A stretch of DNA of 64,000 nucleotides from NCBI GenBank assembly GCA_947629685.1, contig CANREP010000004.1:31896-95895 (forward strand). Direction: 5' to 3'. The translations under genes and the position numbers were made by a program. The notes beneath the pieces are model-generated. The model did not search any database. It worked only from the letters and a program-made list of their open reading frames with translations, and had not been told where the DNA came from. This document shows, in pieces, positions 27,600 to 36,507 of the stretch. Position 1 is the first letter of the stretch, and each line of letters opens with the position of its first letter. The DNA is from an uncultured Phascolarctobacterium sp. (GTDB taxonomy: Bacteria > Bacillota > Negativicutes > Acidaminococcales > Acidaminococcaceae).

Positions 27600-29089
27600 T
27601 GCAGCATGCTCCTGTAATGATCGTCCTGCTGCCGGTATCGGCAGCTTTGCTGTGTATGCTGTTCAGCAGGATCAGTAAGAATCTCGGTTCCTGGCTTGTT
27701 ATCGCCTCAATTTTTGGAGCGTTTTTCAGTGCGGTTACGGCTCTGCAGCAGGTGATTGCCAATAACGGCGCCCCGCTGCATTACTGGATGGGCGGCTGGC
27801 AGCCACCTATAGGTATCGAGTTCGTTATCGATCCTTTAAGCGGTATCCTGGCGGTGCTTATTACCTTTATCGCCTTGTTGGTTTCTATTTACAGCAGGCC
27901 CTTTGTTAAAGACGAGGACTGGCTGCATATAGGCGGTTATTATACGTTGTTCGGCCTGATGACGGTTGGTATGTGCGGTATGGTCATCACCGGCGACGTT
28001 TTCAATCTTTATGTATATCTGGAAGTAATGTCTTTATCCGGCTACGGACTTATTGCCCTGGGCGGTAAGAAGTCCATGCTGGCAGCTTTCCGATATCTTC
28101 TGATTGGTACAATCGGCGCTTCTTTGTATTTGTTGGGCGTCGGTTATATGTATGCTATGACCGGCACGCTGAATATGGCGGATATGGCTGCGCTGTCTGC
28201 AGGTCATCTGCATTCGCCGCTTTTTGCCATGGCGGTGGGCTGTTTCGTTATCGGTTTCGGTATCAAGATGGCCTTGTTCCCGCTGCATGGGTGGCAGCCT
28301 GATGCCTATACCTATGCGCATCCTGGCGCAGCAGCGCTTATCGCAGGTATCATGAGCAAGATTCCTTCTTACGCAATGATCAGATTCTTATTCTATATGT
28401 TCAAGGTAGATAATCCTGTGGTAAGCAGCGCGCTGAATGTTTTGGGCATCATGGGTGTTGCCGGTATTTTGATTGGTTCAGTCATGGCGCTGGCCCAGTA
28501 CGATTTCCGCCGTATGCTGGCTTATTCCAGCGTGGCGCAGATCGGCTATATTGCCATCGGCTTGGCTATGGGCAACATGTATGGCTTTATTGGCGCCGTG
28601 CTGCATATAATCAACCATGCTTTTATGAAATGCGCGCTGTTCCTGGTCATCGGCGGTATCGAGTATCGTTTTGGCGAGGTTAACCTGTACCGGCTGGGCG
28701 GCTTGAACAAAAAAATGACTATCAGTACGATTACCGTTACCTTTGCGGCTTTATCCATGATCGGCCTGCCGCCGACAGCGGGATTTTTCAGTAAATGGTA
28801 CCTGCTGCTGGGGGCTTATACCGGCGCGCAGTACTTCTACATCGGCGTGCTGGTTATCAGCAGCCTGCTGAATGCCATTTATTTCTTCCGTATCCTGGAG
28901 CAGATGTTCATCCAGCGTGAAGCGTCGCTGACGGAAGTCCACAGACACAAAGGAAAACTGGGACTGCCGGTAGAAATGGCTGTGCCTATCTTCGTGGTCG
29001 GCATCGGTATCATTGCTCTTGGCTTCTACAGCGTGGATATTGTTACTGATATAATCAAACTTGGCTTGCCGGAGGTGTTTCTGAGATGA
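27596..29089 (+). CDS. mrpD: Proton-conducting antiporter-like subunit D (MrpD/NuoLMN-like), copy 1
   Basis: KMALFPLHGWQPDAYTYAHPGAAALIAGIMSK; RRMLAYSSVAQIGYI; IINHAFMKCALFLVIGGI. Confidence 0.93.
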   Translation: MMQHAPVMIVLLPVSAALLCMLFSRISKNLGSWLVIASIFGAFFSAVTALQQVIANNGAPLHYWMGGWQPPIGIEFVIDPLSGILAVLITFIALLVSIYSRPFVKDEDWLHIGGYYTLFGLMTVGMCGMVITGDVFNLYVYLEVMSLSGYGLIALGGKKSMLAAFRYLLIGTIGASLYLLGVGYMYAMTGTLNMADMAALSAGHLHSPLFAMAVGCFVIGFGIKMALFPLHGWQPDAYTYAHPGAAALIAGIMSKIPSYAMIRFLFYMFKVDNPVVSSALNVLGIMGVAGILIGSVMALAQYDFRRMLAYSSVAQIGYIAIGLAMGNMYGFIGAVLHIINHAFMKCALFLVIGGIEYRFGEVNLYRLGGLNKKMTISTITVTFAALSMIGLPPTAGFFSKWYLLLGAYTGAQYFYIGVLVISSLLNAIYFFRILEQMFIQREASLTEVHRHKGKLGLPVEMAVPIFVVGIGIIALGFYSVDIVTDIIKLGLPEVFLR

Positions 29090-30591
29090 CTATTATAGAC
29101 TGCAGACCATTTCTGGCCGTGGGCGTATCTTTCCTGGCCGCCGTATTGATTGCTTTCAGCCGCAAGTATCCTAATCTGCGTGAAACCTGGAGCGCTATCG
29201 CCTCCATAATCAAGTTCGGCATCATCTTGTCCATGGTGCCTGAGGTACTGGACGGCAATTATTATGAATGGACGCTGTGTCAGATTACCGATACAGTGGG
29301 ACTTACGCTGCGCACCGACCCGGCAGGCATGATTTTTGCCGTGCTCGCTTCCATGCTGTGGGTGCCGATGAATTTCTATTCTATCGGTTATATGCGCTGC
29401 AATAATGAAAAGGAGCAGACAGGTTATTTTGCTGCTTTTGCTATCTGCATGAGCTCTGTCATGGGTATTGCCATGGCTGCTAACCTGCTGACTTTCTTCA
29501 TGTTCTATGAACTGCTGACACTGGCCAGCTATCCGCTGGTACTGCATAAGCGTAATGAAGAAGCGCTGATGGCCAGCCGTAAATATTTGATTTATACTTT
29601 GATTTCCGGGCAGTTGTTTTTGGCCGGTATCGTAGCAGTATATTGCATTTCCGGCACTATGGATTTCACAGCAGGCGGCTTTTTGACTACTGAGATGGCG
29701 CCGCGCTGGTTATTGCAGGCTATTTTCGTGCTGATGATTTTGGCCGGCTCCGTAAAGGCTGCCGTTATGCCGCTACATGGCTGGCTGCCTGCTGCTATGA
29801 TTGCACCGACGCCTGTCAGTGCGCTGTTACATGCTGTGGCCGTAGTTAAAACCGGCGTTTTCTGTGTGCTGAGAGTTATCGGTTTTGTCTTCGGCCCGAA
29901 ACTGTTGGCGGAAATAGGTACCGTGGACGCTCTGGCGTGGGCCGCTGCGGCAAGTATCCTTATTTCGTCGCTGATCGCTCTGCGTCAGGATCATTTGAAA
30001 CGCAGGCTGGCGTTTTCCACCATCGGTCAGCTTTCCTATATTGTCTTGGGTGCGGCGCTGCTGTCGCCGTTAAGTATCAAAGGCGCTTATCTGCATCTGG
30101 TTGCTCATGCAGTTATGAAGATTACCCTCTTTATGTGCGCGGGTCTTATCATTGCCCGCACGCACCGCAACAATATCAGCGAATTATATGGCATTGGTAA
30201 AAAGCTGCCGGTAACAATGGCCTGCTTTACGATTGCGTCGCTGGGCATCGCCGGTATGCCGTTCCTGGTAGGATTTATCAGCAAATGGAATCTGGCTTTG
30301 GGCGCTTTACAGGCAGGTAAGCCTCTGTATGTGCTGGTATGGGTTGCCAGCGCTTTGCTGGCAGCAGGATATTTGATTCCGGTATGCCAGATGGCTTATC
30401 TGAAGAAGGATCCGCATGAAGATATCCGCGAATATGGTGAGATAAGCTACAGGATGCTGATTCCTATCTGCATCACTACTGCGATGGCGGTTATCCTGGG
30501 TATCATGCCCGATATTTATCCGCATTTTTATGAACTGGCGACGATGGCTTCCCAGGCTATTTGTGCCGGCTGGACGGGAGGATGGCTGTAA
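29086..30591 (+). CDS. Proton-conducting antiporter-like subunit (MrpA-N/MrpD/NuoLMN-like), copy 2
   Basis: KAAVMPLHGWLPAAMIAPTPVSALLHAVAVVKTGVF; KRRLAFSTIGQLSYI. Confidence 0.93.
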   Translation: MTIIDCRPFLAVGVSFLAAVLIAFSRKYPNLRETWSAIASIIKFGIILSMVPEVLDGNYYEWTLCQITDTVGLTLRTDPAGMIFAVLASMLWVPMNFYSIGYMRCNNEKEQTGYFAAFAICMSSVMGIAMAANLLTFFMFYELLTLASYPLVLHKRNEEALMASRKYLIYTLISGQLFLAGIVAVYCISGTMDFTAGGFLTTEMAPRWLLQAIFVLMILAGSVKAAVMPLHGWLPAAMIAPTPVSALLHAVAVVKTGVFCVLRVIGFVFGPKLLAEIGTVDALAWAAAASILISSLIALRQDHLKRRLAFSTIGQLSYIVLGAALLSPLSIKGAYLHLVAHAVMKITLFMCAGLIIARTHRNNISELYGIGKKLPVTMACFTIASLGIAGMPFLVGFISKWNLALGALQAGKPLYVLVWVASALLAAGYLIPVCQMAYLKKDPHEDIREYGEISYRMLIPICITTAMAVILGIMPDIYPHFYELATMASQAICAGWTGGWL

Positions 30592-30827
30592 TGACTGAAA
30601 AATCGGTTTATATCTTAGTTGCCGTTATTCTTCTGCTTTCTGCAGTTGCAGAATTTTGCGGCATACATCTGCACAGTCCGGCGTGGTGGCCCTTGCCTTT
30701 CGGATACAATATCTTCTTCGGCTTTGTCGGCTGCTGGGCGCTGATTATTGTGGCTAAGCTGCTGATGGCGCCGCTGCTGCAGCGGGACGAAGATTATTAT
30801 GATGACAGAGGTGACGATAATGATTGA
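30591..30827 (+). CDS. Small two-TM membrane protein (78 aa) between antiporter-like subunits
   Basis: ATG overlaps the preceding stop (taatga context); hydrophobic with acidic tail QRDEDYYDDRGDDND; co-directional. Confidence 0.7.
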   Translation: MTEKSVYILVAVILLLSAVAEFCGIHLHSPAWWPLPFGYNIFFGFVGCWALIIVAKLLMAPLLQRDEDYYDDRGDDND

Positions 30828-32559
30828 CGGAATTCTTCACCCGGGTCTGATTTTAATATGCGTAGGCTTTCTGGCTATGATGGCGCCGAAAGTTTTGCGG
30901 AAGGTACTGCTGGCCTGCGGCCCGCTGGTAGCATTATACGCTGCCTGGCAGCTGGTACCAGGCACTGATATCAGCCTTCCTTTTGTCAACAATTATAAGC
31001 TTGGCGTAATTTTTGTGGACAAACTCAGCTGGATTTTTACCTTTATCTTTGCGCTGATGGCTGCTATCGGCGGAATTTATGCAGCGCATAATGAAAACAG
31101 GATGGAAGCTTTATGCGCTATGTCCTATGCAGGCTGCGCCATAGGCGTTACCCTGGCTAAGGACTGGCTGACTTTGATCTTTTTCTGGGAAATGCTGGCA
31201 ATCACTTCCCTGTTTTTGATCTGGTGCCGTAAGACGCGTGCATCCCGCAGAGCCGGGTTCCGCTATCTTTTGGTTCACATGTTCGGCGGTAATATGCTGC
31301 TGGCAGGAATTTTCCTGAAGCTCAGCAGCGGAGAGGCGCTGATCAGTAATCTGGCCAGCGGCGCTCATGATTATGCGTACTGGCTCATTCTGATCGGTAT
31401 TGCTGTCAATGCCGCTATACCGCCGCTCAATGCCTGGCTGGTAGATGCTTATCCCGAAGGTACTATTACCGGCAGTGTATTTTTAAGTTCTTTCACTACT
31501 AAGGTTGCCGTATATTGTCTGATCCGTATTTTTGCCGGCGAGTACTTCCTGATGGGTATTGGTGCTTTTATGGCTTTGTATGGAGCCTGCTACGCCGTAA
31601 TAGAAAACGATATGCGCCGCCTGCTGGGTTATCATATCATCAGCCAGGTAGGTTTCATGGTAGCAGGCGCAGGTATCGGTACGGCGATGGCTCTCAACGG
31701 TGCTACCGCTCATGCCTTTTCTCATATCCTGTATAAATCCCTGCTCTTTATGTGTGCCGGCGCTATCATCTATGCTACCGGCATCAGAAAGATCAACCAG
31801 ATTGGCGGGATAGCAAAGAAGCTGCCTTTTGTGACCGTGTGCTTCTTTATCGCCGCATTTTCCATTTCCGGCATCCCGCTTTTCAACGGCTTTATCAGCA
31901 AGACCATTACTGTAAGCGCAGCACAGCTGGCAGGACACGATATGATCTTCAATCTGCTGGAACTGGCCAGCGTCGGTACTTTTCTGTCCATAACGCTCAA
32001 GATGGGCTACTTTATCTTCCTGCGCAAGCCTGACGTTGATGTAGCTATCCAACAGGAGCTGCCAAAGAATATGTATGTCGGCATGGGACTGGGCGCTTTC
32101 TTCTGCTGCCTGTACGGTATCTGCCCTGATCTTTTGTATCAGTATCTGCCCTTTGATGCTCCGGCCTATCAACCGTTCCTGCCGGAACATATCCTGCAGT
32201 ATGTGCAGATGCTGGGCATGACCATTATTCCCTTTATGATGTATCTGCCTAAGATGGAGCCGCATACGGCGCTTTCGCTGGATACCGACTGGTTCTATCG
32301 TAAACCTTTCCGCGGGTTTATCCGCGAATGCAGTTATGTTTTCTGTGCGCTTTGCAGTGCGTTAGGTTCTGCCTGGAACATCCTGTATGAGAAATTTATG
32401 GAGCTGACCTCCAATCCTATGGAATTCTTGGATGCACGGCCGTTCCGGGTAAGCAGGAAATATAACCCGGAAAATTACCGTACTTCCATTGCTGATCCGA
32501 TGATGATTACGCTGACGGTACTCACTTTTGCTATTGGTTATTTTGTAACTTCCATGTAG
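30820..32559 (+). CDS. Proton-conducting antiporter-like subunit (NuoLMN/MrpD-like), copy 3
   Basis: NAAIPPLNAWLVDAYPEGTITGSVFLSSFTTKVAVY; MRRLLGYHIISQVGFMVAG; AHAFSHILYKSLLFMCAG. Confidence 0.92.
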   Translation: MIDGILHPGLILICVGFLAMMAPKVLRKVLLACGPLVALYAAWQLVPGTDISLPFVNNYKLGVIFVDKLSWIFTFIFALMAAIGGIYAAHNENRMEALCAMSYAGCAIGVTLAKDWLTLIFFWEMLAITSLFLIWCRKTRASRRAGFRYLLVHMFGGNMLLAGIFLKLSSGEALISNLASGAHDYAYWLILIGIAVNAAIPPLNAWLVDAYPEGTITGSVFLSSFTTKVAVYCLIRIFAGEYFLMGIGAFMALYGACYAVIENDMRRLLGYHIISQVGFMVAGAGIGTAMALNGATAHAFSHILYKSLLFMCAGAIIYATGIRKINQIGGIAKKLPFVTVCFFIAAFSISGIPLFNGFISKTITVSAAQLAGHDMIFNLLELASVGTFLSITLKMGYFIFLRKPDVDVAIQQELPKNMYVGMGLGAFFCCLYGICPDLLYQYLPFDAPAYQPFLPEHILQYVQMLGMTIIPFMMYLPKMEPHTALSLDTDWFYRKPFRGFIRECSYVFCALCSALGSAWNILYEKFMELTSNPMEFLDARPFRVSRKYNPENYRTSIADPMMITLTVLTFAIGYFVTSM

Positions 32560-32569
32560 GAAGCAGACA

Positions 32570-32600
32570 GACGGCTGTCTTTTCAGGCAGCCGTTTATTT
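32570..32600 (+). terminator. Probable terminator after antiporter operon
   Basis: ACGGCTG...CAGCCGTTTATTTG hairpin. Confidence 0.65.
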
Positions 32601-32655
32601 GTCTTTTGAATATTTTCTTACTCATAAAAATTTAACGACAGGAGAAGCAAAGAGA

Positions 32656-33540
32656 ATGAAGCAGAGGTTTTTGCGCGGAGTGCTGTTGATTGTAGCGGCT
32701 GCTACAGCCTGGGGTATGGGCGGCGTGGCCGGGCAGTATCTCTTTCAGAATTACCATGCAGATGCCGTCTGGCTGGTCATGGTGCGTCAGATTATCGCCG
32801 GAGTCCTGTTTTTGCTGTTTGCCAAAATGCTGCTGCGTCAGGATATATTGCGCATTCTGCGTGAAGATTTGAAAGCGATAGCAGCTTTTTCTTTTATCGG
32901 CGTGCTGGGGGCGCAGCTGGGATTTTATCATACAATCTCCCTGTGCAATGCTGCGACGGCTACTGTATTGCAGTATATGGCGCCGGTGTTCGTCATGCTG
33001 TGGGTGTCGCTGAAAAATAAATCGCTGCCGGAAGGGCGTGAACTTCTGGGTATCGTTTTTGCTGTCGTAGGGGTGTTTCTTATTTCTACTCACGGCAATC
33101 TGGATAAAGTGGTTTTGTCGCCTGCCGCACTGGCTGTAGGCATTTATTCGGCTATAGCTTACGCTTATTATACGGTGATGCCTGTAGAGCTGCTGCAAAA
33201 ATATCCGGCGACTGTAGTAATTGGCTGGGGTCAGCTGCTTTCCGGGCTGGGGCTCGTATTTTTCCGCAGCCCCCTGTCGCTGCCTTCCGGTTGGGATAAT
33301 CATGCCACACTGGCATTTTTGTATCTGCTTTTAGGCGCGACTATTGCCAGCTACAGCCTGTACCTGGCGGGGCTGAAAATCGTAGGTCCGACCAAAGCCA
33401 GCCTTATTTCCTGCGCGGAGCCGCTTGCTTCAATTATTGCAGTGGTAGTGCTTCTGGGAACGGTACTGACTGTCGAAGATCTGATAGGCATGGGCTGCAT
33501 TATCTTTACGGTGCTGATGCTGTCGCTGCCGAAAAAATAA
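32656..33540 (+). CDS. EamA/DMT family transporter
   Basis: 10-TM EamA pattern; RBS aggagaa upstream of ATG 32656; GPTKASLISCAEPLASIIAVVVLLG. Confidence 0.9.
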   Translation: MKQRFLRGVLLIVAAATAWGMGGVAGQYLFQNYHADAVWLVMVRQIIAGVLFLLFAKMLLRQDILRILREDLKAIAAFSFIGVLGAQLGFYHTISLCNAATATVLQYMAPVFVMLWVSLKNKSLPEGRELLGIVFAVVGVFLISTHGNLDKVVLSPAALAVGIYSAIAYAYYTVMPVELLQKYPATVVIGWGQLLSGLGLVFFRSPLSLPSGWDNHATLAFLYLLLGATIASYSLYLAGLKIVGPTKASLISCAEPLASIIAVVVLLGTVLTVEDLIGMGCIIFTVLMLSLPKK

Positions 33541-33611
33541 GCGTACTGCTCCCCAAACAGGCTTCTTTATGCTAAAATGAAATTAACAAAAGAGTTTATG
33601 GGGGTGTTGAG

Positions 33612-34889
33612 ATGACTAAAGCAGATTATTCCTATAAATACGGACACGGTTATAAGGATTTTTCTCTGGAGCAGGAAAAAGTCATGGCAGAAATCAAGGT
33701 AGCGGAAATGACGCCGCTGACCGATCTGCGTCAGGCTGTGCTGGATGCAGTCTATCATCCGATTGGCAGCAAGCCGCTTAATGAACTGCTGCAGCCGGGA
33801 CAGAAAGTAGCTTTTATCTGCAACGATCCTACCCGCGTGGCGAACAGCCATGACTTTATGCCTATTTTAGTAGAAGAGTTAAACAAATTAGGCATCAAAG
33901 ACGAAGATATGCGCATCGTCTTTGCGCTTGGTACCCATCGCAAGATGACGCAGCAAGAAATGGTCGAAGCCGTAGGCGAAGATGTGGCGCAAAGACTGCC
34001 TATGTATAACAGCGACTGCAACAAGCTGGAAGATTTCGAGTATTTCGGCGAGACTTCCTTTGGAACGCCTGTCTGGCTGAACAAGCTTATTTGTGACGTC
34101 GACCTCGTCATTATGACCGGCACCATCGTGCACCACTTTTTCAGCGGTTTTGGCGGCGGACGTAAAGCCGTCCTGCCTGGGGTTGCGGCCATGGAAACCA
34201 TCAGGCGCAATCACAGCCTGATGATGAGCCCGGATTCACAGCTGGGCAAACTGCACGGTAATCCCGTCTATGAAGACCAGATGGAAGGCGTGCGACTTTT
34301 TGCCAAAGAGCATAAGCTGTTCCTGTTCAACGCCGTACTGGATGCGAAAAAGCAGTTTTTGAAGATTTTTGCCGGCGACTGGGAAGAAGCGCATCTCGAG
34401 GCCTGCAAATTTGTCGACAAAGTATACGGCGTGGAAATTGAAGCCCCTGCCGATATCGTTATCGCCAGCTGCGGCGGCTATCCTAAAGATATCAACGTCT
34501 ATCAGCTGCAAAAGACTATGGATAACGCCTGGTGCGCAGTAAAAGAAGGCGGCGTAGTCATCATTATCGGCGAATGTGAGGAAGGCAGCGGCAGCGCAGC
34601 ATTGGAAAAAGCATTGCAGGAGCATCCGTCGCCGGATGCTATCAAGGCGCAGCTGGAAAAGAATTTCGTTATCGGCGCTCATAAGGCTTTTGCTATTACA
34701 CGTTTAATGAAGAAAGCAAAATTTATCCTTGTTTCGGCGTTAGATAAAAAGATTGCTAAAGATTTGTTGTTTGATGCTGCGGACAGTGTCGATGAAGCTA
34801 TCGCGTTGGCAGAAAAGTATGTGGGCAGCGATTATAAAATCATCCTCATGCCGCAGGGCAGCCTGACAGTACCGCTGCTTAAAAAATAA
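33612..34889 (+). CDS. larA: LarA family protein (nickel-dependent lactate racemase-like)
   Basis: ICNDPTRVANSHDFMPILVEELN...ALGTHRKMT...HHFFSGFGGGRKAVLPGVAAMETI. Confidence 0.88.
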   Translation: MTKADYSYKYGHGYKDFSLEQEKVMAEIKVAEMTPLTDLRQAVLDAVYHPIGSKPLNELLQPGQKVAFICNDPTRVANSHDFMPILVEELNKLGIKDEDMRIVFALGTHRKMTQQEMVEAVGEDVAQRLPMYNSDCNKLEDFEYFGETSFGTPVWLNKLICDVDLVIMTGTIVHHFFSGFGGGRKAVLPGVAAMETIRRNHSLMMSPDSQLGKLHGNPVYEDQMEGVRLFAKEHKLFLFNAVLDAKKQFLKIFAGDWEEAHLEACKFVDKVYGVEIEAPADIVIASCGGYPKDINVYQLQKTMDNAWCAVKEGGVVIIIGECEEGSGSAALEKALQEHPSPDAIKAQLEKNFVIGAHKAFAITRLMKKAKFILVSALDKKIAKDLLFDAADSVDEAIALAEKYVGSDYKIILMPQGSLTVPLLKK

Positions 34890-35022
34890 ATTATCTGTAA
34901 TACATAAATTACCTGACTTAAACCCTTGCCTTAAAGAAGTTTTTCGGCTATAATATCTAATACTGATGTGTATTGTCCAGGCTTGTCTGGCAGTATATAT
35001 GGTGACTGAAGGAGAGGGTTTA

Positions 35023-35397
35023 GTGAAGATGGATATTGATTATAAGGCTATAGGTGTGAGGATAAAGGCGGCGCGTACACGTAAAGGCGTAACCCAGGGC
35101 AATATCGCCAGGATTACCGGGCTTTCTACGCCGCATATCAGCAACATCGAGACCGGCAACACCAAGCTGGGCCTGCCGACCATTATCCATTTAGCTAATG
35201 TATTAGATGTTTCTGTTGACGAGCTGTTGTGCGATAACATTCACCGCAGCGAAAAGATTTTCCACAATGAGCTGTCTGAACTGCTGCAGGACTGCACGGT
35301 CGACGAGCTGCACATCATTGCAGAACTGGCCAAGGTGATTAAGAAATCCGGCATCAACAGCGTTAAAAAAGTAAGAACTAAAAAAGCGAAAGCATAA
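35023..35397 (+). CDS. XRE family helix-turn-helix transcriptional regulator
   Basis: GVRIKAARTRKGVTQGNIARITGLSTPHISNIETGNTKLGLPTIIHLANVLDVSVDELL; RBS aaggagaggg before GTG 35023. Confidence 0.9.
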   Translation: MKMDIDYKAIGVRIKAARTRKGVTQGNIARITGLSTPHISNIETGNTKLGLPTIIHLANVLDVSVDELLCDNIHRSEKIFHNELSELLQDCTVDELHIIAELAKVIKKSGINSVKKVRTKKAKA

Positions 35398-35408
35398 GAG
35401 GTTTATGT

Positions 35409-35484
35409 GCTACTGTAGCTCAGTTGGTAGAGCAGCTGATTCGTAATCAGCAGGTCGCAGGTTCGAGTCCCGTCAGTAGCTCCA
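35409..35484 (+). tRNA. tRNA-Thr (anticodon CGT), CCA encoded
   Basis: GCTACTG...CAGTAGCTCCA acceptor; GCTGA-TTCGTAA-TCAGC anticodon arm; GTTCGAGTC T-loop. Confidence 0.96.
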
Positions 35485-35496
35485 AATAAAAATCAG

Positions 35497-35524
35497 CGCC
35501 GCAGTTAATCTGCGGCGTTTTTGT
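35497..35524 (+). terminator. Rho-independent terminator after tRNA-Thr
   Basis: CGCCGCAGttaatCTGCGGCGTTTTTG. Confidence 0.9.
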
Positions 35525-35601
35525 TTGTTCAGTTTTACTTGTGGTACAAGGGTCTGAGGGTTATAATAAATAGGTAATTTCTATGATAATGAGGGGAAAA
35601 T

Positions 35602-36096
35602 ATGCAGAAACAAATAGACGCTTTATATCTTGCCATGCTGCAATATTTTGCCGGTGATGCTAAACGCTGCCAGCATTTTATCAAGGTGCACAGCCTGGCG
35701 GCGCTGATTGGCAGGGCAGAGGGGCTGGATGAGCATACACAGGTTTTACTGGAAGCGGCGGCTCTGGTACATGACTGCGGCATTAAGCCCGGTGAGGCTA
35801 AATACGGACGCAACGATGGAAAAATTCAGGAGCAGGAAGGACCGGCGGCAGCAGAGCTGCTTTTATCTGACGTTGGTTTTGCGTTGCAGGACAGAGAGCG
35901 TATCTGTTATTTGGTAGGTCATCATCATACTTATAATAATATCGACGGACTGGATTATCAGATTTTAGTCGAGGCAGATTTTCTGGTTAATTTTTATGAA
36001 GACCAGCTGCCGAGGGAAAATATTAAAGTATGCATAGAAAAAATTTTTAAGACTGCTGCAGGGCTTCGTCTTGCACGGACAATGTTTGGAGTTTAA
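35602..36096 (+). CDS. HD domain-containing phosphohydrolase-like protein
   Basis: HFIKVHSLAALIG...LEAAALVHDCGI...YLVGHHHTYNN. Confidence 0.85.
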   Translation: MQKQIDALYLAMLQYFAGDAKRCQHFIKVHSLAALIGRAEGLDEHTQVLLEAAALVHDCGIKPGEAKYGRNDGKIQEQEGPAAAELLLSDVGFALQDRERICYLVGHHHTYNNIDGLDYQILVEADFLVNFYEDQLPRENIKVCIEKIFKTAAGLRLARTMFGV

Positions 36097-36107
36097 GGAG
36101 GTAAGCC

Positions 36108-36374
36108 ATGCGCCCGCAAATAAAACTTACTCTTATAGAGCAGAAAGGCTGCCGCAGCTGTCATCGCGGCCATAAGGTTGGCGATACTTTTGATTTTGAT
36201 ACGCAGCGCGGCGAGCTTTGCCCGATGGCGCTGCATACAGGCTTTCCTTACATAGACATCCTGCGTTATGGCGGCAGTATTCCCGGGGAGCCGGAAGGGA
36301 CGGCGCGTTTTTGCTGTCCTGATCCTGATACGATTAACGTCTTTAAAGTAGAGATAGTTGGCAGCCGCAGTTGA
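36108..36374 (+). CDS. TIGR04076-like small protein
   Basis: IEQKGCRSCHRGHKVGDTFDF...GELCPMALHTGFPYIDILRYGG...CCPDPDTINVFKV. Confidence 0.7.
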   Translation: MRPQIKLTLIEQKGCRSCHRGHKVGDTFDFDTQRGELCPMALHTGFPYIDILRYGGSIPGEPEGTARFCCPDPDTINVFKVEIVGSRS

Positions 36375-36398
36375 CGGACTGCCGGAAGTATGTATAAT
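36371..36398 (+). promoter_or_regulatory. Sigma70-type promoter for the preQ1-like leader
   Basis: TTGACG (36371-36376), 16-bp spacer, TATAAT (36393-36398). Confidence 0.75.
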
Positions 36399-36418
36399 AT
36401 ATTTATTGACAAGTGCAG

Positions 36419-36462
36419 AAGACAGTTCGTAACCATCCTGTCTTAAAACAAAACTACGGATG
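36419..36462 (+). promoter_or_regulatory. preQ1-like riboswitch aptamer (probably class I)
   Basis: P1 AAGACAG/CTGTCTT enclosing TTCGTAACCATC; A-rich tail AAAACAAAACTACGGATG able to pair back to the loop; sits before queuosine-type transporter operon. Confidence 0.75.
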
Positions 36463-36464
36463 TC

Positions 36465-36490
36465 AAGGGCGCCGTAGTGCGCCCTTTTTT
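36465..36490 (+). terminator. Riboswitch-controlled terminator
   Basis: AAGGGCGC-CGTAGT-GCGCCCTT followed by T run. Confidence 0.85.
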
Positions 36491-36507
36491 CTTTTGGAGG
36501 TAAGGAT

